NCBI GenBank assembly: GCA_945929765.1
Contig: CAMEOL010000058.1
Coordinates: forward strand, 1 to 6,360
DNA length: 6,360 nucleotides
Direction: 5' to 3'
Source: an uncultured Gemella sp.
Lineage (GTDB): Bacteria > Bacillota > Bacilli > Staphylococcales > Gemellaceae
Shown: positions 1-6,319 of the stretch, in pieces
Layout of the letters: each line of letters opens with the position of its first letter
How positions within the stretch are numbered: the first letter of the stretch is position 1
Notes under the pieces: model-generated
The model's input: the letters and a program-made list of their open reading frames with translations, nothing else
Told to the model about the DNA's origin: nothing
Database searches by the model: none
Position numbers and translations under genes: made by a program

Positions 1-569
1 TGATATTCTTTACTTACAGATTGATCAAACTTAAACTCTCCAGTATAAACAATAGCACCTTGTGAAGTCGATAATGTTATACCTAATGAATCTGGCATTG
101 AATATGTCGTCTTAAAGAAAGATACATTCGTATTATCAAATTTATAAATACTTTTGTTGTTTACATAATTGAACTTAATACGTTTCTTTATACCTAAATA
201 ACGCAGATGATTTTTTAATAATTCTAACGTTAATTTAGAACCAAAAATTGGTACATTTAATTTGTCTATAATGTAAGGAATTGCTCCCATTGAACTAACA
301 TGTCCATTTGATAAAAATATTCCTTTTAATTTATTTTTATTTTTCAATACATATGATATATCAGGAATAACTGCATCTATTCCTATCATTTCCATCTCAG
401 GGAACATTAATCCTGAATCTAGTAGAAACATTTCGTCATTAATTTCTACTAAATACATATTTTTTGCAATTTCTTCAACTCCTCCTAATGGAGTAATTTT
501 TATTTTTTCACTAGTTGATTTTTTCTTGACTTTTACGTTTTTTGTATTTTTTACAATTTTTTCGTTCAT
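1..569 (-). CDS. rnjB: RNase J2-like protein, N-terminal part, degenerate active site (runs off the window)
   Basis: The N-terminal 189 residues of a ribonuclease J family metallo-beta-lactamase protein; the rest lies beyond base 1. The start ATG (567-569) has an AAGGAGGAGA site a few bases upstream and sits 13 bp after the rnhB stop, so it is the last visible gene of the rbgA-rnhB operon. A Lys-rich stretch (about residues 1-22) precedes the beta-lactamase fold. Family landmarks are plain: [12 protein letters not shown] (28-39), DSGLMFPE (51-58) and [11 protein letters not shown] (63-73). The metal-binding motifs are not intact. The canonical THGHEDHIGA reads [10 protein letters not shown] (87-96), so only one of its His/Asp ligands (H90) remains. 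THSIPDS reads TYSMPDS (155-161), and TGDFKFD reads TGEFKFD (176-182). Known: Bacillus RNase J2 is already degenerate in the first motif, and J2 proteins pair with J1 in mRNA decay and 5' processing. Inference: this is the J2 subunit, probably inactive alone. The family call is near certain; the J2 assignment is likely. Confidence 0.88.
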   Translation of the reverse strand, partial: MNEKIVKNTKNVKVKKKSTSEKIKITPLGGVEEIAKNMYLVEINDEMFLLDSGLMFPEMEMIGIDAVIPDISYVLKNKNKLKGIFLSNGHVSSMGAIPYIIDKLNVPIFGSKLTLELLKNHLRYLGIKKRIKFNYVNNKSIYKFDNTNVSFFKTTYSMPDSLGITLSTSQGAIVYTGEFKFDQSVSKEY

Positions 570-582
570 TTTCTCCTCCTTA

Positions 583-1356
583 TTATTTTATCTGTTTTTT
601 TATCATTGATTTAATAGGTTCAAAGTCTAGTCGATGGATAGGACATATACCGAATTTTTTTAATCCTTCTAAATGCTTCTCCGTACCATATCCCATATTA
701 TTTTCAAAGTCATAACCTGGATAGATTTTTGCGTAATCTTCCATTATTCTATCCCGATAAACTTTAGCTAATACTGAAGCTGCTGCTATAGAAACACTCT
801 TTGCATCTCCTTTTATTATACTAACGCTATTGATATCATTTCTTTCAAGTGGCATTGCATCTATTAGTGCTAAATCAGGCTTATATTTTAATTGTTTTAT
901 CGCAGCAATCATTCCAATTTGTGTAGCTCTATATATGTTATATCTTGCTATTTGTGCCGGCTCTATTTCTACTATTACGTACGATATTGCCTCTGCAATA
1001 ATTTTGTCGTACAATTCTTCTCTTTTCTTTTTTGAAAGTTTTTTTGAATCTGTTAATCCTGCAAAATAACTATCTCTCTTAAGTATTACAGCAGCTACTA
1101 CTAAAGGTCCTGCTAACGGCCCACGACCTACTTCATCTACACCACATATTATATTATACCCTTTTGAAAAATATTTTTCTTCGAAATACTGTAATTCTTT
1201 ATATTTTTCTACTAATTGTTGTTCTTTATCTTTTTTTTTATAATATGAGGCTACTAACTTTTTTACACCTGCTCTATCATCTTTTTCTAATTCTTTCAAA
1301 ATTTCAGCAGACACTGTTTCTGATTGTAGTAAACTTTTAATTTCGTTAATTTTCAT
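583..1356 (-). CDS. rnhB: Ribonuclease HII
   Basis: A 257-residue RNase HII, which cuts the RNA strand of RNA-DNA hybrids and starts removal of single ribonucleotides from chromosomal DNA in the cytoplasm. The signature DEVGRG lies at 74-79. The four acidic catalytic residues can be placed as D74, E75, D166 (in LIDAMPL) and D184 (in KGDAKS); the 18-residue step between the last two matches well-studied RNase HII enzymes. TDSKKLS (102-108) and the substrate-contacting Tyr of MGYGT (Y223) are present. The roughly 70-residue N-terminal extension, with [10 protein letters not shown] (26-35), is also found in the Bacillus enzyme of almost the same length, so the protein looks complete. Its ATG lies inside the end of rbgA (11-bp overlap), with GAGGAA about 10 bases upstream, which suggests translational coupling. 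The stop is TAA, 13 bp before the RNase J-like gene. Codon use resembles its neighbours. Confidence 0.97.
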   Translation of the reverse strand: MKINEIKSLLQSETVSAEILKELEKDDRAGVKKLVASYYKKKDKEQQLVEKYKELQYFEEKYFSKGYNIICGVDEVGRGPLAGPLVVAAVILKRDSYFAGLTDSKKLSKKKREELYDKIIAEAISYVIVEIEPAQIARYNIYRATQIGMIAAIKQLKYKPDLALIDAMPLERNDINSVSIIKGDAKSVSIAAASVLAKVYRDRIMEDYAKIYPGYDFENNMGYGTEKHLEGLKKFGICPIHRLDFEPIKSMIKKQIK

Positions 1357-2212
1357 GTTGCATCATTTCCTCAAAACTATCTAGAGTAATTAAACCGAAT
1401 TTTTGTGTTCTAAAATCTTGGATCAATAACTTTATAGTACTTTCATAATCATAATCACCAGCAATTAGCTTAAAACGTTTTTTCGCAATCTGTTCCATTA
1501 TTTCTAAGTTTTCTGTAGTTTCCGTAACATTTATTTTGTACACACTGTTTAATTTATCTAAATAATGATGTTTTAATATTTCTAATAAATACAAACTTAC
1601 TTCATCAAGAGGCGTAATATCATCTTTAATAGATCCTATTAAGCTTAATTTTTTCCCAATTTCTTGATTATCAAACTTAGGCATTAATATTCCTGGAGTA
1701 TCTAGTAATTCAATGTCTTTATTTAATTTTAGCCATTGCTGTTTCTTAGTTACTCCTGGTCTATTCGCAGTATTAGCAACATTTTTCTTTATAATCTTAT
1801 TTATAAAAGTAGACTTCCCGACGTTAGGAACTCCTATTACCATTGTTCGAATTGCTCTAGGCTTCATCCCTTTAGCTACCATTCTAGCAATTTTTTCAGA
1901 TAATTCTTCTTTTGCTTTATTAATAACATCGTTTAAATTATTACTATTTTTGGCATCAGCATAAACTACTGCATACCCATTATCTTCAAAATATCTTCTC
2001 CACTTTTGAGTTTCTTTTTTATCACACAAATCTATTTTATTAAAAATAATTACTTTCTTCTTGTCTTTTACAACTTCATCCAAATACATATTGTGCGAAG
2101 ATAAGGGACAACGTGCATCAACAAGTTCAAATACTATATCCACCATTTTAAGATTTTCTCGGACTTCTCTAGTGGCTTTAGCCATATGTCCAGGAAACCA
2201 TTGTATTACCAT
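1346..2212 (-). CDS. rbgA: Ribosome biogenesis GTPase RbgA (YlqF)
   Basis: A 288-residue circularly permuted GTPase that acts late in assembly of the large (50S) ribosomal subunit in the cytoplasm. The permuted motif order is clear: G4 NKID (58-61), then a DAK that fits G5 (86-88), then G1 GVPNVGKST (127-135), the G2 Thr in PGVTK (T155), and G3 DTPG (171-174). The N terminus carries WFPGHM (5-10); its His9 corresponds to the histidine proposed to help GTP hydrolysis in the Bacillus protein. Residues after about 200 form the helical C-terminal domain thought to contact rRNA. Length is close to the Bacillus homologue. The start is supported by GAAAGGAT about 7 bases upstream of the ATG. It is the first gene of an operon with rnhB, as in Bacillus, and the two reading frames overlap by 11 bp. 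A good promoter lies about 60 bases upstream of the start. Confidence 0.97.
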   Translation of the reverse strand: MVIQWFPGHMAKATREVRENLKMVDIVFELVDARCPLSSHNMYLDEVVKDKKKVIIFNKIDLCDKKETQKWRRYFEDNGYAVVYADAKNSNNLNDVINKAKEELSEKIARMVAKGMKPRAIRTMVIGVPNVGKSTFINKIIKKNVANTANRPGVTKKQQWLKLNKDIELLDTPGILMPKFDNQEIGKKLSLIGSIKDDITPLDEVSLYLLEILKHHYLDKLNSVYKINVTETTENLEIMEQIAKKRFKLIAGDYDYESTIKLLIQDFRTQKFGLITLDSFEEMMQHEN

Positions 2213-2279
2213 AAAAATATCCTTTCATAAATTATTAATTATCATGTAAATATAAATTTCTTAATTTAAACCATAATCT

Positions 2280-2308
2280 ATTATACTTTGTATTTGAAAA
2301 TTTTTCTA
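2280..2308 (-). promoter_or_regulatory. Probable sigma-A promoter of the rbgA-rnhB-rnj operon
   Basis: On the minus strand, TAGAAA (2303-2308, four of six matches to the -35 consensus) is followed after 17 bp by a perfect TATAAT (2280-2285). Transcription would begin near 2273, giving a leader of about 60 bases before rbgA. No obvious riboswitch or attenuator hairpin is visible in that leader. Confidence 0.6.
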
Positions 2309-2560
2309 GTTATCAGATAGATTAAAATTATATTTCACAAAATAAAAGACATATTTTTATGGAACTAAACAAAAAAAATTAACCAAAAATAACTCTTCTT
2401 CTGAAATTGTTTGTTAATTTTGAAATTTTCTTTATGTAATATTATCAAAAATTAATGTTTTTCTTTAAGCAGAGTTAGCTAGAATAAATTTATATGAATA
2501 TTGTGTTTTCAATAATGCGTATATTTTGGTAGTTTTTATTTAGACATATATTTAAAATTG

Positions 2561-2624
2561 TTGAAAAGTGTTGGAATTACAACACTATATTATTTGATTT
2601 ATATGATAAAATATAAAATATAAT
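2561..2624 (+). promoter_or_regulatory. Candidate tandem promoters of the 178-residue gene
   Basis: Two overlapping possibilities lie upstream of the gene. The first is TTGAAA (2561-2566), a 19-bp spacer and TATATT (2586-2591), with the palindrome in the spacer. The second is TTGATT (2594-2599), a 19-bp spacer and a perfect TATAAT (2619-2624). Both spacers are longer than the usual 17 bp. The second would give a leader of only about 25 bases before the ATG. I cannot tell from sequence which is used, or whether the first is activator-dependent and the second basal. Confidence 0.45.
2567..2586. promoter_or_regulatory. Perfect inverted repeat, candidate operator (MerR-like placement)
   Basis: AGTGTTG (2567-2573) and CAACACT (2580-2586) are exact inverted copies separated by six bases (GAATTA). 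The dyad is centred between a TTGAAA (2561-2566) and a TATATT (2586-2591) that are 19 bp apart. A palindrome filling an over-long 19-20 bp promoter spacer is the classic layout for MerR-family activators. The regulator is not in this window, so its identity is inference. Confidence 0.5.
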
Positions 2625-2654
2625 CATTTTTTATACATATAGGGAGGACTAATC

Positions 2655-3191
2655 ATGATTAATACAATTAAAACTAACTTAGAAGTTGTAGAATCTATGT
2701 TATATTACTGGAGTGCTGTCGTAGATAAAGAAAAAGTTAACGAAAGCTTCTTCGTAGATGTTGCAAATATGGAAGCTATGAAATTAGCTAAATCTGAAAA
2801 CTTCAATGAAGAATCAATAAGAAAGGTACTGAGCTCTATTCAAAATAGAGAACTATTATCTGCAGCAACTAAAGAAGAAAAAAGATTTTGGAGCTACAAC
2901 ATGTGGATCGCAGAAGATGTATCGTTAGCTTCAAAAATGGCTCAACCTGTTAAACTGCTAAATGTCGATGATTTAGCTGAATCATTAAATACAAAATTTC
3001 CTAATAGTAATGTAGAAAATATTACTATTCATATTACACCTTTACATCTTCAACCTTATTATATTAAAGATAATAATCTTTTAATAAATTTCTTTTCAAT
3101 ATATTTTAATGAAAATGACGAAGCTATGATTGATGGAAAATTATTTAGAGACTACATAATAGAAAAATTAGAAGAACTTCTTTCTAAATAA
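2655..3191 (+). CDS. Conserved-looking protein of unknown function (178 residues)
   Basis: A real gene judging by its strong ribosome binding site (GGGAGG at 2642-2647, 7 bases before the ATG), tandem stop TAATAA, own promoter region and own terminator. I do not recognise the function. The product is acidic and soluble, with no signal peptide or membrane segment. The first ~95 residues look mainly helical, with ESMLYYW (13-19), SIQNREL (61-67) and an aromatic patch FWSYNMWIAED (78-88). The C-terminal half has a short strand-like segment IHITPLHLQPYYI (125-137), then a charged helix to the end. The dense aromatic and Asn/Arg pattern suggests a folded, conserved domain. From memory it faintly resembles small proteins labelled the TDE2712 family in other Bacillota and Treponema; this is weak and gives no function. 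It stands alone, divergent from rbgA and convergent with prsA, with a palindromic operator upstream, so regulated expression is likely. Confidence 0.85.
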   Translation: MINTIKTNLEVVESMLYYWSAVVDKEKVNESFFVDVANMEAMKLAKSENFNEESIRKVLSSIQNRELLSAATKEEKRFWSYNMWIAEDVSLASKMAQPVKLLNVDDLAESLNTKFPNSNVENITIHITPLHLQPYYIKDNNLLINFFSIYFNENDEAMIDGKLFRDYIIEKLEELLSK

Positions 3192-3280
3192 TAACTAAAA
3201 TTTTATTTATAATTATTCAGAAGATTGTACAAAACTACAAATAAGATAAATTTTTAATTCTAATCATAATAAATTATACT

Positions 3281-3321
3281 AAAACTTCTAAAAATACTGT
3301 TTAAGTTTTTTAGAAGTTTTT
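3281..3321 (+). terminator. Hairpin terminator of the 178-residue gene
   Basis: A perfect 14-bp stem (3281-3294 with 3307-3320) encloses a 12-base loop in which ACT/AGT can add three more pairs. It is followed by TTTTTATAG. It lies about 90 bases after the stop codon. The stem is AT-rich with one CTTC/GAAG core, so it may be a moderate terminator. The A-rich left arm means it could also stop minus-strand transcripts. Confidence 0.6.
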
Positions 3322-3423
3322 ATAGTTATTTCCTATAATTTTTGTGAAAAACAACCATGTCTTTTAAACTAGATACATTTTTATTTTGTAGATAATTCTA
3401 GATCATCTAAGGTTAATGATGAT

Positions 3424-3516
3424 TATAAAAATAAAAATATTCTTACACAACAGAGTAATAGCCCTCCAAAATTTTTCCAAATTTTGGGGGCTATTACCAA
3501 ACTACATAAGAATATT
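3424..3516 (-). terminator. Nested palindrome, likely prsA 3' hairpin or terminator
   Basis: An inner stem pairs 3455-3474 with 3479-3497, with one bulged base in the C-run/G-run part. An outer stem of ten perfect pairs joins AATATTCTTA (3436-3445) to TAAGAATATT (3507-3516). About nine unpaired bases lie between the two stems on each side. In the minus-strand RNA the inner loop is GGAA, a GNRA-type tetraloop, and the outer stem runs into TTTTTATTTTT (3427-3437). Both points favour function in the prsA transcript, about 70 bases after its stop. On the plus strand there is no U-run. It could also be a dispersed palindromic repeat, which one window cannot show. Confidence 0.6.
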
Positions 3517-3584
3517 ACAATTTATTTTAAAAATTACCGTATTTGACAGAAATCTTTAATTACTAATATCATATCTATTTAGCA

Positions 3585-4529
3585 TTATTGGTTAGTAGTT
3601 GTACTACCACTTATCATATCTGTAATGTAGTTTTTCACATCATCAGTATTACCTTTAACATCATATTCTTCAAACAATGCTTTTAATGCTTTACTATACA
3701 ATGTAGTGTCTGCTGAAACAGCGTTTTGTGCAAGTTTTTCTACTAATTGAGGTTTCATTTCTTCATATGATAGTTCTTTTGTATCTAATAATTTTATAAT
3801 GTGATATCCAAATGAAGTTTTTACTACTCCGGAAATTTTTCCTTTTTCTAAGCTATATGCTGCATCAGAAAATTCTTTTACAAATGAACTACTTTCTTTA
3901 GAAGACCATCCTAAGTCTCCACCATTCGAAGCATTTGATGTATCCGTTGAGTTTTCTTTAGCTAATGTTGAGAAGTCTCCACCTTCATTTAATTTCTTTA
4001 AGATATCTTCTGCTTTAGATTTTGCTTCTTCATCACTTAACCCGTTAGGAGCTGTATCACTCTTAACTGAAATTAAAATATGAGCTAAATGGTATTGAAC
4101 TTTTTCTTTTTCATAAGCTTCTTTTATTTTATCTTCAGTAATATTACTAAATTCAGTTAACATATAAGCTTGAGCTGTTCTAACTTTTAATTGTTCTTTT
4201 ATTTTTTCAGCAGTATATCCTTGTTGTTTTAATATAGCTTCAAAAGCATCTTTTCCACCACTTTGATTTACTAATTCCTCATATTGAGACTCTATATACT
4301 TACTATCAATTTTATCCTTATATTTTTCTAACAAAATTTTTCTAACTGCTACATCTGTTGCTGATTTTGCAACATTTTGAGATCCGATATTTTCTAGTAC
4401 TTCTTTTTCTGTAACATTACCTACTTTACTTGAGATATAAGTATCTCCTCCAGAAGTTGAGCATCCTGCTAATCCTATTACAGAAGCACTTAAAGCTATC
4501 GGCAGAACTACTTTTTTAAATTTTTTCAT
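3585..4529 (-). CDS. prsA: PrsA-type foldase lipoprotein (peptidyl-prolyl isomerase)
   Basis: A 314-residue exported lipoprotein that helps secreted proteins fold on the outer face of the cytoplasmic membrane by cis-trans isomerisation of prolyl bonds. The signal peptide is lysine-rich at the start, hydrophobic at 8-20, and ends in the lipobox LAGC, so Cys23 would be lipidated after cleavage. Residues ~30-140 form the helical N-terminal chaperone-like part. The parvulin domain spans about 146-249, with HLAHILI (147-153), GGDLGW (203-208), a conserved SFVKEFSDAAYSLEKGKIS stretch and SFGYHIIKL (239-247). The two histidines expected in parvulins are H150 and H243. A helical tail follows, ending in Ser/Thr residues. 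Length is usual for PrsA. AGGAGG (4541-4546) lies 11 bases before the ATG. The gene appears to have its own promoter, but reading in from cls upstream is possible because no clear terminator separates them. Confidence 0.95.
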   Translation of the reverse strand: MKKFKKVVLPIALSASVIGLAGCSTSGGDTYISSKVGNVTEKEVLENIGSQNVAKSATDVAVRKILLEKYKDKIDSKYIESQYEELVNQSGGKDAFEAILKQQGYTAEKIKEQLKVRTAQAYMLTEFSNITEDKIKEAYEKEKVQYHLAHILISVKSDTAPNGLSDEEAKSKAEDILKKLNEGGDFSTLAKENSTDTSNASNGGDLGWSSKESSSFVKEFSDAAYSLEKGKISGVVKTSFGYHIIKLLDTKELSYEEMKPQLVEKLAQNAVSADTTLYSKALKALFEEYDVKGNTDDVKNYITDMISGSTTTNQ

Positions 4530-4564
4530 TTGTTTATTTTCCTCCTAAAATATACCTAATTTAC

Positions 4565-4593
4565 AATATATCACAATTTTATACTAAAAACAA
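4565..4593 (-). promoter_or_regulatory. Probable promoter of prsA
   Basis: On the minus strand, TTGTTT (4588-4593) is followed after exactly 17 bp by TATATT (4565-4570). The -10 element is preceded by TGA, which makes an extended TGn motif. Transcription would start near 4558, giving a short leader of about 30 bases before prsA. Confidence 0.6.
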
Positions 4594-4610
4594 TATTATT
4601 AATATAATGC

Positions 4611-4638
4611 TATAACATTTTTGTTATACTAAAGTATA
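4611..4638. repeat. Two overlapping small palindromes at the 3' end of cls
   Basis: TATAAC/GTTATA (4611-4616 with 4623-4628, six-base loop) overlaps TATACT/AGTATA (4625-4630 with 4633-4638) across the cls stop codon (4629-4631). The two stems share bases, so they are mutually exclusive. They contain little G or C and no U-run follows, so I do not call a terminator. Confidence 0.35.
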
Positions 4639-6152
4639 GGTGATATTAATTTTGAAATTGATTCTTTTATTTTTATAATTATAGATCTTTTTAAGTATTT
4701 ATCTAGTGATAATAATTTTGATGATTTGGTATCTTCTAAAAATATATTTTTAAATTTTATTGTAGTGGCATTATCATAAATAAAACTGTTAATTTCGAAA
4801 TTTAATTTAAAACTTCTATTATCAAAATTAGCACTTCCTACACTAGTTACTGAATCATCAACAATAATTGTTTTCGCATGAAGAAATCCTTTATTATATT
4901 CATAAACTCGAGCACCTAATTTAACTAATTCTCCGACATAAGCATAATTTGCCCAACGAACAAAAATATGATCTGGTTTATTTGGGATCATAATTCGAAC
5001 ATCAATACCTGACAATATCGCCATTTTCAATGCATCCATTACACTTTCATCAGGAATAAAATACGGGCTCTGGATATAAATATATTCTTTAGCTCTATTT
5101 ATCATATTTAAATAGCCTAATTTTATCTGTTCTAATCTTTTATCTGGTCCACTAGTAACTATTTGAATAGGTATTGTTTGTTTCATGTTTTCGTGATTAC
5201 AAATATGATCATCTAACAAACTAATAAAATCAGAATCACCTCTTTGTTGAACCTGAGAATTCCAATCATCTATAAATCTAAAATTCAAAGCTGATACAGC
5301 ATCTCCTACAATTCTAATATGTGTATCACGCCAATAACCTAGATTTTTATCCAGACCTATGTACTCATCTCCTACATTAAATCCACCTGTATATCCTATT
5401 TTACCATCTATAACTACTATTTTTCTATGGTTTCTATAATTCATACGTAAATTAATTAACGGTAAAGACGATTTAAAGAAACTTTTTGTCTTTGCACCTG
5501 CATTTCGCAACCTTCTTAAAGTTATTCTATTAAGAGTTCTAGAACCTATATCGTCATATAAAATATAGATCTTTACTCCTTCATTTAATTTTTGCTCCAA
5601 TAAATCAAATAATTTTTTGCCTATATTATCCATTTTTATAATATAATACTGAATATGAATATATTCTTTTGCATTTTTTATATCTTCAAAAAGTAGTTTA
5701 AACTTTTCATTACCATCTGTTATTACCGTTATATCATTATTCGTAGTTAAAAATGCTTGATCTGATTTAAAATTTAAAGAAATTAAATTTTTATTTTTAT
5801 ACAAAATGGTGTCTTCAACTGATATCTCATAAGGTTTTTTTCTGTTTAACATTCTTTGTTGATATTCTATTTTTTCTTGACGTGAATACGGAAATATCTT
5901 TTCTCGATATATTGTTCTACCCAGAAGTAAATATAATATCAACCCTAAGTAAGGAATTAATAATAATACTAATATCCATGCCCATGAAGTTGATGCTCTT
6001 TGAGATTCGATAAATACAATAGTTAACACTATTAATGTGTTTATTATATAAAATATAGAAACTGTAGATATACTATTTATTATATTCGCTATATTATCTA
6101 AATAATTTGGTAAACTTTCAATAAATTTATTTATTATGGAGTTTACATACAT
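4629..6152 (-). CDS. cls: Cardiolipin synthase (phospholipase D family)
   Basis: A 507-residue membrane enzyme that joins two phosphatidylglycerol molecules to make cardiolipin and glycerol. Two hydrophobic helices lie near the N terminus (about 32-48 and 57-77), separated by RASTSWAW, a hallmark of bacterial Cls. Two phospholipase D (HKD) motifs form the active site: H242, K244, D249 in NHRKIVVID, followed by GGFN; and H425, K427, D432 in LHAKTIIVD, followed by GSANFDNRS. Both motifs are intact. Compared with the Bacillus type there are about 30 extra residues before the first helix. The start is still credible because GAGGTG (6161-6166) lies 8 bases before this ATG, and the next Met is not until residue 101. 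A TATAAT lies upstream. The next gene on the right is divergent, and prsA follows after about 100 bp in the same direction. Which cls paralogue this is cannot be told from one locus. Confidence 0.95.
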   Translation of the reverse strand: MYVNSIINKFIESLPNYLDNIANIINSISTVSIFYIINTLIVLTIVFIESQRASTSWAWILVLLLIPYLGLILYLLLGRTIYREKIFPYSRQEKIEYQQRMLNRKKPYEISVEDTILYKNKNLISLNFKSDQAFLTTNNDITVITDGNEKFKLLFEDIKNAKEYIHIQYYIIKMDNIGKKLFDLLEQKLNEGVKIYILYDDIGSRTLNRITLRRLRNAGAKTKSFFKSSLPLINLRMNYRNHRKIVVIDGKIGYTGGFNVGDEYIGLDKNLGYWRDTHIRIVGDAVSALNFRFIDDWNSQVQQRGDSDFISLLDDHICNHENMKQTIPIQIVTSGPDKRLEQIKLGYLNMINRAKEYIYIQSPYFIPDESVMDALKMAILSGIDVRIMIPNKPDHIFVRWANYAYVGELVKLGARVYEYNKGFLHAKTIIVDDSVTSVGSANFDNRSFKLNFEINSFIYDNATTIKFKNIFLEDTKSSKLLSLDKYLKRSIIIKIKESISKLISPIL

Positions 6153-6218
6153 AATATTAGCACCTCACCCTTAATTCAACTATAAATAAAATATGATCTT
6201 ATATATTTTATTACTATT

Positions 6219-6224
6219 ATTATA
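6219..6224 (-). promoter_or_regulatory. Probable -10 element of cls
   Basis: A perfect TATAAT on the minus strand, about 65 bases before the cls start. No good -35 lies at 16-18 bp; a TTGAAA is present but 24 bp away. The start site is therefore uncertain. Confidence 0.4.
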
Positions 6225-6266
6225 CTATATTTTCTAAAATTTGTGGCATTTCAAAACATTATAGGT

Positions 6267-6272
6267 TATAAT
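6267..6272 (+). promoter_or_regulatory. Probable -10 element of the rightmost gene
   Basis: A perfect TATAAT on the plus strand, 35 bases before the ATG of the mini-ORF. The best -35-like hexamer (TTGTGG at 6241-6246) is 20 bp away. It lies back to back with the cls -10 element, with about 40 bp between the two. Confidence 0.4.
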
Positions 6273-6301
6273 AATAGATAAGTAATAAAAAGGAGATTAA
6301 G

Positions 6302-6316
6302 ATGTCGGGAGTTTGA
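6302..6316 (+). other. Four-codon mini-ORF (MSGV, then TGA) with a strong ribosome binding site
   Basis: AAGGAG (6290-6295) lies 6 bases before ATG TCG GGA GTT TGA. The best ribosome binding site in this area thus leads to a four-residue peptide. The reading frame after the stop is the same one that gives the IspE-like sequence. It may be a short leader that couples translation, or the remnant of a longer N terminus interrupted by a TGA stop. Confidence 0.35.
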
Positions 6317-6319
6317 CAG

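Larger units (their letters stand above)
2213..2654. other. Divergent intergenic region between rbgA and the 178-residue unknown gene
   Basis: 442 bp of very AT-rich DNA with no convincing coding sequence on either strand. The left end holds the rbgA ribosome binding site and promoter (minus strand). The right end holds the operator, candidate promoters and ribosome binding site of the plus-strand gene at 2655. In the middle stretch (about 2310-2555) I see only A/T-rich sequence without a strong hairpin, repeat or tRNA-like fold. Its length is more than two simple promoters need, so an undetected small RNA or regulator site is possible but unsupported. Confidence 0.6.
3192..3584. other. Convergent intergenic region between the unknown gene and prsA
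   Basis: 393 bp without a convincing gene. It contains the terminator hairpin at 3281-3321 and the nested palindrome at 3436-3516, which lies in the 3' region of prsA. Between them (about 3325-3430) I see only AT-rich sequence with a weak ATCATC/GATGAT repeat. Convergent transcription plus two strong hairpins fits a region whose main job is to end transcripts from both sides. Confidence 0.6.

Noticed and set aside
830..1069. Plus-strand open frame inside rnhB
   Set aside because: It is a shadow of the rnhB coding sequence, with hydrophobic low-information residues and no ribosome binding site.
1713..2249. Plus-strand open frames opposite rbgA (1713-1964 and 2061-2249)
   Set aside because: Both are antisense shadows of rbgA, whose GTPase motifs are unmistakable.
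2310..2555. Possible small RNA or tRNA in the long divergent intergenic region
   Set aside because: No cloverleaf, strong hairpin or promoter-terminator pair could be found by eye in this AT-rich stretch.
3401..3423. ATCATC/GATGAT inverted repeat
   Set aside because: The arms are only six bases in AT-rich DNA, with a ten-base loop and no position relative to a promoter that suggests a role.
3416..3559. Plus-strand open frame of 47 codons (MMIIKIKIFL...), with AAGG just upstream
   Set aside because: It reads straight through both arms of the nested palindrome, lies antisense to the prsA 3' region, has only a weak ribosome binding site, and its composition is what AT-rich noncoding DNA gives. 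A small hydrophobic peptide cannot be fully excluded.
6302..6316. TGA read as selenocysteine or Trp in the rightmost gene
   Set aside because: Trp is TGG at the positions checked in the complete genes, no selenocysteine insertion hairpin is evident just after the TGA, and IspE is not known as a selenoprotein.
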